This document shows positions 1 to 7,069 of a stretch of DNA of 64,000 nucleotides, one piece after another; positions within the stretch are counted from its first letter, which is position 1, and the number at the start of each line of letters is the position of its first letter. Source of the DNA: Streptomyces flaveus (GTDB lineage Bacteria; Actinomycetota; Actinomycetes; Streptomycetales; Streptomycetaceae). The DNA is taken from the NCBI RefSeq assembly GCF_014647675.1, contig NZ_BMPQ01000003.1, positions 508,373 to 572,372 on the forward strand. Reading direction: 5' to 3'. Under the pieces are notes generated by a model. The model was given only the letters and a program-made list of their open reading frames with translations, ran no database searches and had not been told where the DNA came from. Made by a program: the position numbers and the translations under genes.

Positions 1-1
1 C

Positions 2-130
2 GAGAAGCGCCTGGAAACAGCGGACATCGTCATCGACAACGACGTACCGCTGGAGGAGCTGGAGCGGCGCGTCCGGGAGGTGTGGGCGGATCTTGTGCGG
101 CGGGCACACCAGAAAACGACCTTGGAATAG
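2..130 (+). CDS. coaE: Dephospho-CoA kinase, C-terminal end (partial)
   Basis: The window opens inside a reading frame that stops at 128-130. The visible 42 residues contain ADIVIDND followed by [12 protein letters not shown]. This is the usual end of CoaE, where the last beta strand of the P-loop kinase fold is followed by a helix. CoaE phosphorylates the ribose 3'-OH of dephospho-CoA, the last step of CoA synthesis, in the cytoplasm. The P-loop and the start lie outside the window. The gene just downstream is a TPR protein on the same strand, the arrangement I remember from other Streptomyces. The call rests on a short tail and on synteny. Confidence 0.7.
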   Translation, partial: EKRLETADIVIDNDVPLEELERRVREVWADLVRRAHQKTTLE

Positions 131-180
131 CAGGCCCCGTCCGGGGCGTTGAAGCTGGGCAGTGAGGGAAGGAGTGGGGC

Positions 181-561
181 GTGCCTGAGTTCAGTGGTTC
201 CACCGGACCTACTCCGGAGACGCATGTCATCGACTTCCGCGCCGCCGAGCAGCTGCTGGCCGCGCGTGATCCGCGGGGCGCGGTGAAGCTGCTCGACAAG
301 GTCATCGCCGCACACCCGGAGAACACGGCGGCACGGCTGCTGCGCGCGCGTGCCTTCTTCGCGGCAGCTCAACTGCGGCCCGCCGAGCTGGAGTTCACGA
401 TCGTGCTGGAGCGCGAGCCGGACAACGCGTTCGCGCACTTCGCGCTGGCGCGTACGTACGAGCGCTCGGGCCGTCCCGAGCAGGCCATACGCCACTTCCG
501 GCTCGCGGCGGCACTGGATCCGCAGCCGGAGTATGTGGCCGCGGCCCGCTTTGACACCTGA
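181..561 (+). CDS. Tetratricopeptide repeat protein
   Basis: This is a 126-residue soluble protein with a GTG start preceded by a purine-rich GGGAAGGA. Residues about 20-105 form two to three TPR helical pairs, with typical small/large residue spacing (AARLLRARAFFAA, AFAHFALARTYERSG, QAIRHFRLAAALDP). TPR proteins are protein-protein adaptors, and no catalytic motif is present. It follows coaE by 50 nt on the same strand and may be co-transcribed with it. The binding partner is unknown. An interspersed repeat begins 20 nt after its stop. Confidence 0.85.
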   Translation: MPEFSGSTGPTPETHVIDFRAAEQLLAARDPRGAVKLLDKVIAAHPENTAARLLRARAFFAAAQLRPAELEFTIVLEREPDNAFAHFALARTYERSGRPEQAIRHFRLAAALDPQPEYVAAARFDT

Positions 562-580
562 CTGCTGGTTCGATTGCTAC

Positions 581-750
581 CGCGCCCCGTGGGGGCGCGG
601 GGCTGTGTCGATGTGCGGCTCCACCGCGATGGGGGTCCCCCAGCTCTGGGGGTCCCCCCAGGCCCTTAAGGCACTGGGGGAGAATTCGAGAGTGGGGGAG
701 CGACCAGCCACGACGCCCCAGCGGCTTCGAACCGCATTGCCGGCGGAGCG
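581..750 (+). repeat. Interspersed palindromic repeat, copy A
   Basis: This is non-coding. It starts with the hairpin CGCCCC-GT-GGGGCG and continues through a run with GATGTGCGGCTCC, GATGGGGGTCCCCC, CTTAAGGCA, GAGAGTGGGGGAGCGACCA and CGAACCGCAT. The same ordered blocks occur on the opposite strand at 3500-3652. Copy A carries a local duplication of the GGGGGTCCCCC block. Elements of this kind are scattered through Streptomyces genomes in my recollection. It ends 2 nt from the stop of the minus-strand DUF6343 gene, so it may also terminate transcription between convergent genes. Confidence 0.8.
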
Positions 751-751
751 C

Positions 752-1015
752 TCAGGGGCGTTTGTTCGGCGGCGGGTAGGGCGGGATGTCGGGGCCCGGC
801 TGGTAGTGGGGACCTTGGCGGATGTGCCGGAGGATCATCGCCAGGTCGACGGTGATGATCAGCCACAGCACCCCGCAGGCGATCGCCCACCCGGGCCGCC
901 CGGCGAGGGCGAAGGCCGCGGTTCCCGCAATCGCCCAGACCAGACCCCACGCGCTGAGCCACATGCGCGCTCGTAGCGCACTGCGCGCAGTCGTCGGTTC
1001 ACTGCCCGTACGCAT
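752..1015 (-). CDS. DUF6343-type small membrane protein
   Basis: This encodes 87 residues. The N-terminus MRTGSEPTTARSALRARM is typical of the actinobacterial DUF6343 family. Two hydrophobic segments (about 19-38 and 43-62) are followed by a proline-rich cytoplasmic-type tail (PGPDIPPYPPPNKRP). Function is unknown. I chose the ATG at 1015, because the family motif begins there. A GTG at 1024 would add three residues. It is divergent from the acyltransferase gene at 1051 with only 35 nt between the starts, so the promoters overlap. Confidence 0.7.
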   Translation of the reverse strand: MRTGSEPTTARSALRARMWLSAWGLVWAIAGTAAFALAGRPGWAIACGVLWLIITVDLAMILRHIRQGPHYQPGPDIPPYPPPNKRP

Positions 1016-1050
1016 CCGGATCACTACTCCTACTCGGAAACGTACTCTTC

Positions 1051-2079
1051 GTGGTGCACGTTCACCAAGAGGCGGACGAACGGGGAGCGGCTGTGCTGCT
1101 GGAGGCGCTGCGGGCCGACGAGAGGCTCGCGGAATGGCTGAGGGATCTGGAGAGCGAGGCCGTCCCGTGCGTGGAGGCCGTTCTTCCGGACGCCGTCGTA
1201 CTGCCGGACGTACTCCTCGATCTGTCCGTGCCGCATGAGTGCGTCAACGAACTCGTCGCGCAGCGGGAGAGGTTGGCGGCGGATCCGGAGGCGACAGCGC
1301 TGCTGCGACGGTGCGTCGGCCGGTTCGTACGTGACATGGGGGAGATCGGCAAAGGGTGGGAGCCGCCGGCCTTCCCCGAGTCCACGGGACCGCTCGGCCG
1401 AAGCTTCCACGTGTTCGTGTTCGTCGCCGCACTGCCGTACGTACGCGCGTACCACCGGGACCGGGGCATCCCGGAGGCCGTGTCCCGGCGCAGCCTCGCC
1501 GATCTGGGGCGGCACATGGCCGTGCACCGTCGGCGGCTCGGTACCTGCGGGCTCCTGGCGCCGTGGTGGCTCGCCCTGCACTTCCACGGGGAGCTGTACC
1601 AGCTGGGGCGGCTGCAGTTCCAGCGCACGCGGCTCGGCGGGCGCACGGGTCAGGCGGCCGCGGCCGCGGGTCTCGACACCGGCCCCGGCGGCCTCTGCCT
1701 GAGCCTGCACATCGCCGACTTCCGTGGGCCCCTGTCACCGCACGCGTGTGACCAATCGCTGGGCCTGGCACGGGAGTTCTTCGCCCGCCACTACCCGGAC
1801 GAGCGGTACGAGGTGGCTGTCTGCCATTCCTGGCTGCTCGACCCGCAGTTGAAGCGGTACTTGCCGGCGGAGTCCAACATCGTCCGTTTCCAGGAGCGGT
1901 TTCAGCTCGCGTACGAGGAGACGAAAGCGGACGACAAGAGCGCGGTGGGCTTCGTCTTCGGTGATCCGGAACTGCCGGTGAAGCGGCTGCCTCGGCGTAC
2001 GAGTGTGGAGCGGGCGGTCGGGGATCATCTGCGGGCGGGCGGTCACTGGTACGGCGGGCATGGCTGGTTCGCGCTGTAA
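1051..2079 (+). CDS. GNAT-like N-acyltransferase domain protein
   Basis: This is a 342-residue cytoplasmic protein. It resembles the two-domain actinobacterial acyltransferases annotated as NAT_N plus GNAT_C: an all-helical N-terminal half (about 1-190) and a C-terminal half (about 200-342) with SLHIADFRGPLSP, YEVAVCHSWLLDPQL and FVFGDPELPVKRLPRRT. The substrate is unknown. I used the GTG at 1051, although the upstream context shows no clear ribosome binding site and an internal GTG near 1093 is a plausible alternative. It is divergently arranged with the DUF6343 gene. Confidence 0.65.
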   Translation: MVHVHQEADERGAAVLLEALRADERLAEWLRDLESEAVPCVEAVLPDAVVLPDVLLDLSVPHECVNELVAQRERLAADPEATALLRRCVGRFVRDMGEIGKGWEPPAFPESTGPLGRSFHVFVFVAALPYVRAYHRDRGIPEAVSRRSLADLGRHMAVHRRRLGTCGLLAPWWLALHFHGELYQLGRLQFQRTRLGGRTGQAAAAAGLDTGPGGLCLSLHIADFRGPLSPHACDQSLGLAREFFARHYPDERYEVAVCHSWLLDPQLKRYLPAESNIVRFQERFQLAYEETKADDKSAVGFVFGDPELPVKRLPRRTSVERAVGDHLRAGGHWYGGHGWFAL

Positions 2080-2141
2080 CTCGAACGGGTGAAGCGGCGG
2101 GGAGGGGGAACGGGGCGGCGGGCACGGGCCGTTTGACGGGT

Positions 2142-2876
2142 ATGACGATCGAGATGCGTGCGGGATACGAGGGGACCGGGCCCGGAGCGATTACGCCGGA
2201 CGGCTGCGCGGTGGAGCTGTATGCGCGGCTGCCCGTCCGGGACGAGCCGGACATCATCAGCGCGGCCGTGCCCGCGGAGGCGCACATCCTCGAACTGGGC
2301 TGCGGGGTGGGGCGGGTGACGCATCCGCTTCTGGAGCGGGGGTTCACGGTCACGGCGGTGGACGAGTCGGCGGAGATGCTGGAGCGGGTGCGTGGGGCGC
2401 GCACGATATGCAGTCCCATCGAGACGCTCGCCCTGAGGGAGAAGTTCGACGTGGTGATGCTCGCGTCGTTCCTGGTGCACACCGGCGACGTCGAGGTACG
2501 GCGCGGGATGCTGGACGTGTGCCGGAGCCATGTCGCGGACGACGGGTGCGTGTTGATCCAGCGCGAGGGGGAGGACTACCACACGAATCTGCCGCGCGAG
2601 CGAAGCGAGATGGGGGTCCTCCCGGCCGAAGGCTGGAAGAGTGAGGAACCGAGCGGGTTCACGGTGCGGATGCTGTCTGCGGAGCCGGTGGGGGACGGGG
2701 TGAACTCGGTGCACGCGGAGTATGTCTTCCCGGACGCGATATGGACCCAGACATTTCTTGCACGACCGCTCACGAAGGAGGAGTTCGAGGGGGTGCTGGC
2801 AGAGGCGGGGTTGAAGGTCGACCGGTATCTGACGGGAGACGGGGTCTGGGTGCGGGCGGTTCCGGTGGGGGCGTGA
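2142..2876 (+). CDS. Class I SAM-dependent methyltransferase
   Basis: This encodes 244 residues. Motif I is ILELGCGVGRVT (about 49-60), the motif II acidic residue follows in VTAVDES, and the motif IV region reads FDVVMLASFLVHTGD. This is the normal Rossmann-fold methyltransferase order, binding S-adenosylmethionine. The substrate is unknown, and the C-terminal half (about 150-244) looks like a small beta domain. I chose the ATG at 2142 because the upstream TTG at 2133 has no better context. It lies downstream of the acyltransferase gene on the same strand. Confidence 0.8.
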   Translation: MTIEMRAGYEGTGPGAITPDGCAVELYARLPVRDEPDIISAAVPAEAHILELGCGVGRVTHPLLERGFTVTAVDESAEMLERVRGARTICSPIETLALREKFDVVMLASFLVHTGDVEVRRGMLDVCRSHVADDGCVLIQREGEDYHTNLPRERSEMGVLPAEGWKSEEPSGFTVRMLSAEPVGDGVNSVHAEYVFPDAIWTQTFLARPLTKEEFEGVLAEAGLKVDRYLTGDGVWVRAVPVGA

Positions 2877-3003
2877 GCTTGGCTCGGGGGCGATGGGTTT
2901 CGTGGTTCGACGGAGAACTCCGGTTGCCGAGCGATGAGTTTCGGAAGGCGGACCGGTCTACCTCTGTGACAGCAACGCGAACCGCTTCACGCAGGAGAGC
3001 CTC

Positions 3004-3450
3004 ATGTCCGAGACCGCCGCTTCCGTAACGTCCGGCACTGTCGTCGCCGAATCCGCGACCGCTCGTGGCCGCCGTGCCCGTATCGCCCTGCGTGGTCTGC
3101 AGGTTGTGCTCGCCCTTTTCTTCGGCTTCGCGAGCGCGCTGCCCAAGCTGATCGCGCACGAGTCGGCCGTCGAGTCCTTCGACAAGATCGGTTGGGGCAG
3201 CGCGGGCATGTACAGCATCGGCGTGCTCGAACTCCTCGGTGGCGTCGCGCTGTTGATCCCGCTGCTGTCGTCGGTGGCGGCGGTTTCGCTGAGCGCGCTG
3301 ATGGTGGGGGCATTCATCACGCAACTCGCCGTCTTCGACGGGGAGTACGCCGCGACTCCGCTCATCCTGATAGTCCCGCTCGCCCTGATCGCCTACGCAC
3401 GCCGGAGTCACAACGCCGAGCTGTTGGAGCTCATACGACGACGGTCGTGA
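3004..3450 (+). CDS. DoxX family membrane protein
   Basis: This is a 148-residue inner-membrane protein. After a 25-residue polar N-terminus there are four hydrophobic segments (about 29-50, 66-85, 88-107 and 115-132) with the DoxX-type signatures FFGFASALPKLI and GVLELLGGVALLIP. DoxX proteins are usually linked to redox or membrane stress functions, but no active site is known. The start ATG follows AGGAG at a good distance. The gene stands alone and is followed by repeat copy B. Confidence 0.8.
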   Translation: MSETAASVTSGTVVAESATARGRRARIALRGLQVVLALFFGFASALPKLIAHESAVESFDKIGWGSAGMYSIGVLELLGGVALLIPLLSSVAAVSLSALMVGAFITQLAVFDGEYAATPLILIVPLALIAYARRSHNAELLELIRRRS

Positions 3451-3499
3451 CCTCCCCCAGTCGGACGGCTCCCGGCGCGGGGGAGGGGACCGCGCGGGG

Positions 3500-3652
3500 C
3501 GCTCCGCTGGGGATGCGGTTCGGAGCTGCGGGTTCGTTGTGGTTGGTCGCTCCCCCACTCTCGGCTCCTCCCCCGGTGCCTTAAGGACCTGGGGGGACCC
3601 CCATCGCGGCGGAGCCGCACATCGATACAGCCCCGCGCCCCTCTTAAGGGGC
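3500..3652 (-). repeat. Interspersed palindromic repeat, copy B (inverted)
   Basis: Read on the minus strand it carries the same block order as copy A at 581-750: the end hairpin CGCCCC..GGGGCG (here with TTAAG), GATGTGCGGCTCC, GATGGGGGTCCCCCC, CTTAAGGCA, GAGAGTGGGGGAGCGACCA and CGAACCGCAT. It sits between the convergent DoxX and S4 genes. The stretch 3653-3756 after it holds nothing I recognise. Confidence 0.8.
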
Positions 3653-3756
3653 GTGGACTTCGGCAAGTCCGGCTAGCACGCCCACCCTGCGGTGCCGCGA
3701 CCCCGCGCTGGACCGCCTCACCAACAGCGTCCGGGTGCTTGCGCCGGGCAGCGTGA

Positions 3757-4284
3757 TCAACGTGGGCTGGCTCCGGGGCCGGGGCCCGTGGCGGGGCCAG
3801 GCCCCGCCAACCCCCGCAGTCGTTCCAGTTCGCGGCGGTCGCGTTTGGTGGGGCGGCCGGTGCCTCGGTCGCGGATGCCTGCGGGGGCGACGGCCTCGCG
3901 GGGCGGGGGTGGTGGGGAGTTGTCGATGTAGCACTCGGCGGCGACTGGGGCTCCGACCCGCTTGCGGATCAGGCGCTTGACGACGACGACTCGTTCGCGG
4001 ATGCCCTGGCGCAGGCGGACCTCGTCGCCGACGCGGAGCGCGTGTGCGGGCTTGACGCGTTCACCGTTCACGCGGACGTGGCCACCGCGACAGGCGGTGG
4101 CGCCCATCGAGCGGGTCTTGACGAGACGTACGGACCAGATCCAGCTGTCGGCGCGGACGGTCTCACCGTTCGCGGGGGCGGCAGCCTTCGCGGCGGCCAC
4201 CGCCTCGGCCGAGCCGGCCTCGCGCTCGCCCGCGCCCGCGCCACCCGCACTGTCCGTGCCGTTCCCCTGAGTCCCTGAAGCCAT
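3757..4284 (-). CDS. S4-domain RNA-binding protein (Hsp15-like)
   Basis: This encodes 175 residues. Positions 44-92 form an S4 fold: RADSWIWSVRLVKTRSMG, then GHVRVNGERVKPAHALRVGDEVRL, where the basic face binds structured RNA. The order matches Hsp15/YrfH-type proteins that handle stalled 50S subunits, although the role in Actinobacteria is not established. The N-terminal 40 residues are an Ala/Gly/Glu-rich low-complexity tail, and the C-terminus is Pro/Gly rich. TAAGGT lies 6 nt upstream of the ATG, so the mRNA is probably leaderless. It is divergent from udg. Confidence 0.8.
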   Translation of the reverse strand: MASGTQGNGTDSAGGAGAGEREAGSAEAVAAAKAAAPANGETVRADSWIWSVRLVKTRSMGATACRGGHVRVNGERVKPAHALRVGDEVRLRQGIRERVVVVKRLIRKRVGAPVAAECYIDNSPPPPPREAVAPAGIRDRGTGRPTKRDRRELERLRGLAGPGPATGPGPGASPR

Positions 4285-4384
4285 GCTTCGACCTTAGTCC
4301 TCGGGAAGCGAGTAGCCGGAGCCCTTTTGCACCCCGCCTCACACCCGCATCCCGGGCATACATCGCAGGCATACCGTTGTGGGC

Positions 4385-5131
4385 ATGGACAACAGCTTGG
4401 CCGAGCTGGACGCGCGGGTCGCCGGCTGCCGGGCCTGCCCGCGGCTGGTCGACTGGCGAGAGGAGGTGGCCCGTACAAAACGCGCGGCCTTCGCGGAGTG
4501 GACGTACTGGGGCCGCCCGGTGCCGGGGTTCGGACCGCCGGACGCGCCGCTGCTGGTCATCGGGCTCGCACCCGCGGCGCACGGCGGGAACCGGACCGGA
4601 CGGATGTTCACCGGGGACCGTTCCGGGGACGTGCTGTACGCGGCGTTGCACGAGGTGGGGCTGGCCTCGCAGCCCACGTCCGTGAGCGTGGACGACGGGC
4701 TGGCCCTGTACGGCGTACGCGTCACCTCGCCCGTGCACTGCGCGCCGCCCGCCAACAAACCGACCCCCGAGGAGCGCGACACCTGCCGCCCCTGGCTCGT
4801 GAGCGAGCTGAAGCTGCTCAAACCCACCCTCCGGGCGGTCGTGGTGCTCGGGGCTTTCGGGTGGCAGGCCGCGCTGCCCGCGTTCGCCGAGGCGGGGTGG
4901 ACCGTGCCCCGGCCCCGGCCGGTGTTCTCCCACGGCGCGCAGGTCGTACTGGAGAGCCTGACCGACAGCCCGACTGACACTCCGCCGAACAGCCCGCTGG
5001 AGCTCTTCGGATGCTTCCACGTGAGCCAGCGCAACACCTTCACCGGGCGCCTCACGCCCGAAATGTTGCGGAACGTGCTGTGTACGGCCGCCGCGACGGC
5101 AGGCCTACCGACCCGCCCGTATGCCGGTTAG
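4385..5131 (+). CDS. Uracil-DNA glycosylase, family 5-like
   Basis: This is a 248-residue base-excision repair enzyme that removes uracil and related deaminated bases from DNA. Motif A is GLAPAAHGGNRTGRMFTGD (about 60-78), with no catalytic Asp of the family 1 kind, as in the UdgB/family 5 group. Motif B is HVSQRNTFTG (H212, S214, N217). Cys15, Cys18, Cys119 and Cys134 are the expected 4Fe-4S ligands. I preferred the ATG at 4385 over the GTG at 4379, because a -10-like TACCGT ends 7 nt before it, which suggests a leaderless mRNA. It joins four other DNA repair genes in this window. Confidence 0.85.
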   Translation: MDNSLAELDARVAGCRACPRLVDWREEVARTKRAAFAEWTYWGRPVPGFGPPDAPLLVIGLAPAAHGGNRTGRMFTGDRSGDVLYAALHEVGLASQPTSVSVDDGLALYGVRVTSPVHCAPPANKPTPEERDTCRPWLVSELKLLKPTLRAVVVLGAFGWQAALPAFAEAGWTVPRPRPVFSHGAQVVLESLTDSPTDTPPNSPLELFGCFHVSQRNTFTGRLTPEMLRNVLCTAAATAGLPTRPYAG

Positions 5132-5140
5132 GGTCGCCCG

Positions 5141-6106
5141 ATGCCTCTTTATCCGGAGATCGAACCGTACGACCACGGCATGCTCGACGTCGGCGACGGC
5201 AACCACGTCTACTGGGAGGTGTGCGGCAACCCGCGCGGCAAGCCCGCGGTGGTGCTGCACGGCGGGCCCGGTTCCGGGAGCAGCCCCTTCTTCCGGCGGT
5301 ACTTCGACCCGGCCGCGTACCGCATCGTCGTCCTCGACCAGCGCGGCTGTGGACAGTCCACACCGCACGCGAGCGCGTACGACACCGACATGAGCGTCAA
5401 CACGACGGCGCACATCATCGCCGACCTGGAGCGGCTGCGGCGGCACCTGGGGATCGAGCGGTGGCTGGTGTGGGGCGTGTCGTGGGGGTCGGTGCTCGGG
5501 CTGCGGTATGCGCAGACGCACCCCGGCGCCGTCTCCGAGCTGGTGCTGACAGCCGTCGCGACCGCGGCCAACCGGGAAGTGGCCCTGATGACCAGAGGGC
5601 TCGGACAGTTCTTCCCCGAGGCCTTCGAGCGGTTCCTCGCGGAGCTGCCCGAGGACGAGCGCGAAGGGAATCTGGCGGTGGCGTACAACCGGCTGATCGA
5701 GTCGCCCGACCCCGAGGTGCGGGCGCGGGCGGCACGGGCCTGGACGGACTGGGAGACGGCCATGACTCCCGCCCCGCCGCGTTCGATCCCCCGCTACGAG
5801 GATCCGGTGTTCCGCATGGGCTTCGCCCGCACGGTCACGCACTACTGGGGCAACGACCACTTCCTCGGCGAGGGCAACGAGGAGGGAGTGGTCCTCCGCG
5901 ACGCCCCGCTCCTCAAGGACATCCCCGGCACCCTCGTCCAGGGCAGCCTCGACTTCGGCAACCTTCTCGGCACCGTCTGGCGTCTCCAGCAGGCCTGGCC
6001 CGGGAGTGAGCTGGTCATGATCGACGACGTGGGGCACAACGCGGGGGCGGCGGATGTCGTGGACGCGTTGATCGCGGCTACGGACAAGTACGCGGCGGCT
6101 CGCTAG
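5141..6106 (+). CDS. pip: Proline iminopeptidase (alpha/beta hydrolase)
   Basis: This is a 321-residue peptidase of family S33 that releases N-terminal proline from peptides. The oxyanion region is HGGPG (40-44), DQRGCGQS follows, and the nucleophile elbow is GVSWGS with Ser114. The usual sequence there is GGSWGS, so the V is a mild deviation. The catalytic His is probably in DDVGHNAG near residue 295. Length is standard. TAGGGT (5129-5134) lies 6 nt before the ATG, which suggests a leaderless transcript starting inside the end of udg. Confidence 0.85.
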   Translation: MPLYPEIEPYDHGMLDVGDGNHVYWEVCGNPRGKPAVVLHGGPGSGSSPFFRRYFDPAAYRIVVLDQRGCGQSTPHASAYDTDMSVNTTAHIIADLERLRRHLGIERWLVWGVSWGSVLGLRYAQTHPGAVSELVLTAVATAANREVALMTRGLGQFFPEAFERFLAELPEDEREGNLAVAYNRLIESPDPEVRARAARAWTDWETAMTPAPPRSIPRYEDPVFRMGFARTVTHYWGNDHFLGEGNEEGVVLRDAPLLKDIPGTLVQGSLDFGNLLGTVWRLQQAWPGSELVMIDDVGHNAGAADVVDALIAATDKYAAAR

Positions 6107-6118
6107 CGCCGAGCCCGT

Positions 6119-6853
6119 TCACTTGTTGGCCCCGGCCCCGGCCCCGGCCCCGGTCCCGGAGCCGTCGGGGCCGGAGCCGTCCGTGCCGGATCCGCCGGAG
6201 CCGGCCTCGGTGTCGCCGAAGAGCTGCCGCACCGTCGAGCGGTAGTTGGCCTGGACGTGTGCGAGGGCGTGGGCGCGGGCGCGTTCCGGGTCGCCGGAGG
6301 CGATGGCGGCGTACAACTCGCGGTGTTCGATGAGGAGTTGGGGCCACTCCTCGTTCTGGTGGGTGAGCCAGCGCACGCGGCCGGCGACCGGTTCCATGAC
6401 CGAGACCAGCAGGCCGTTGCCGGCCATCGTCAGGATGCGGTCGTGGAAACGGGTGTTGATCTCGGGGATCGCCGTCGCGTCCTGGGTGCGAGTGGCGGTC
6501 TCCGCGCGGTCGAGCAGTTCTTCCAGTTCGGCGAGGTCGGCCCGGGTGGCGCGCTGCGCGGCGAGTCCGGTGGCGTACACCTCGAGGGCCTCGCGGAGTT
6601 CGAAGAGTTCCTTGACGTCCGTCGGGGTCAGTGGGCGTACGACGGTGCGGCGCGGGGTCTCGAAGTGGACGAAGCCCTCCGCGACCAGGGCGCGGATCGC
6701 CTCGCGGACGGGGACGCGGGAGACCCCGAAGCGGTCGGCCAGCTCGCGCTCGACCAGCCGGTCGCCGGGCCGCAGCCGTCCGGTGATGATCTCCTGCCGC
6801 AGCGTGGCGAGGACTCGCTCGCGCACCGCCCCCAGCGGTTCCACCGTTGTCAT
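6119..6853 (-). CDS. GntR/FadR-subfamily transcriptional regulator
   Basis: This encodes 244 residues. The N-terminal winged helix (about 8-75) has the GntR pattern LRPGDRLVERELADRFGVSRVPVREAIRAL. A helical FCD ligand-binding domain follows (about 85-210). The C-terminal 28 residues are a Gly/Ser/Asp-rich tail encoded by a GGCCCC-type microsatellite (about 6126-6200) and are probably dispensable. It is divergent from the NCS1 permease operon. The perfect palindrome at 6946-6959 in the shared region fits a FadR-type operator, so the likely role is repression of the permease-racemase genes and of itself. The ligand is unknown. Confidence 0.85.
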   Translation of the reverse strand: MTTVEPLGAVRERVLATLRQEIITGRLRPGDRLVERELADRFGVSRVPVREAIRALVAEGFVHFETPRRTVVRPLTPTDVKELFELREALEVYATGLAAQRATRADLAELEELLDRAETATRTQDATAIPEINTRFHDRILTMAGNGLLVSVMEPVAGRVRWLTHQNEEWPQLLIEHRELYAAIASGDPERARAHALAHVQANYRSTVRQLFGDTEAGSGGSGTDGSGPDGSGTGAGAGAGANK

Positions 6854-6945
6854 GGCTCCATCTTCACCGAACCGGGGGCTGTTTTACCGAGCCGTAACCG
6901 CACGGACATTGCCGAGTGCCGTTGGCGGCGGGACCATAATGCAAG

Positions 6946-6959
6946 TTTGGTATACCAAA
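6946..6959. promoter_or_regulatory. FadR-type operator palindrome
   Basis: TTTGGTATACCAAA is a perfect 14-nt palindrome located 93 nt upstream of the GntR gene and 110 nt upstream of the permease start. The core TGGTATACCA has the T-GGT-N-ACC-A layout bound by FadR-subfamily regulators. I infer that it is bound by the divergently encoded GntR protein. Confidence 0.75.
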
Positions 6960-7069
6960 ATCGCGAGCGAGGTGACCACCCTCCGCTCACGAACGCGAGC
7001 GATCACCCCGCCGCTCACGCTCGTCCCCGCCCCCCACTCCCTGCTCTCCGCTCTCCCCCTGGAGGCTCC

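Noticed and set aside
567..580. GGTTCGATT as a tRNA T-loop
   Set aside because: No flanking T stem, D arm or acceptor.
6257..7069. N-terminal extension of the NCS1 permease frame
   Set aside because: This open frame is antisense to the GntR gene. The family start and GGAGG fit the GTG at 7070.
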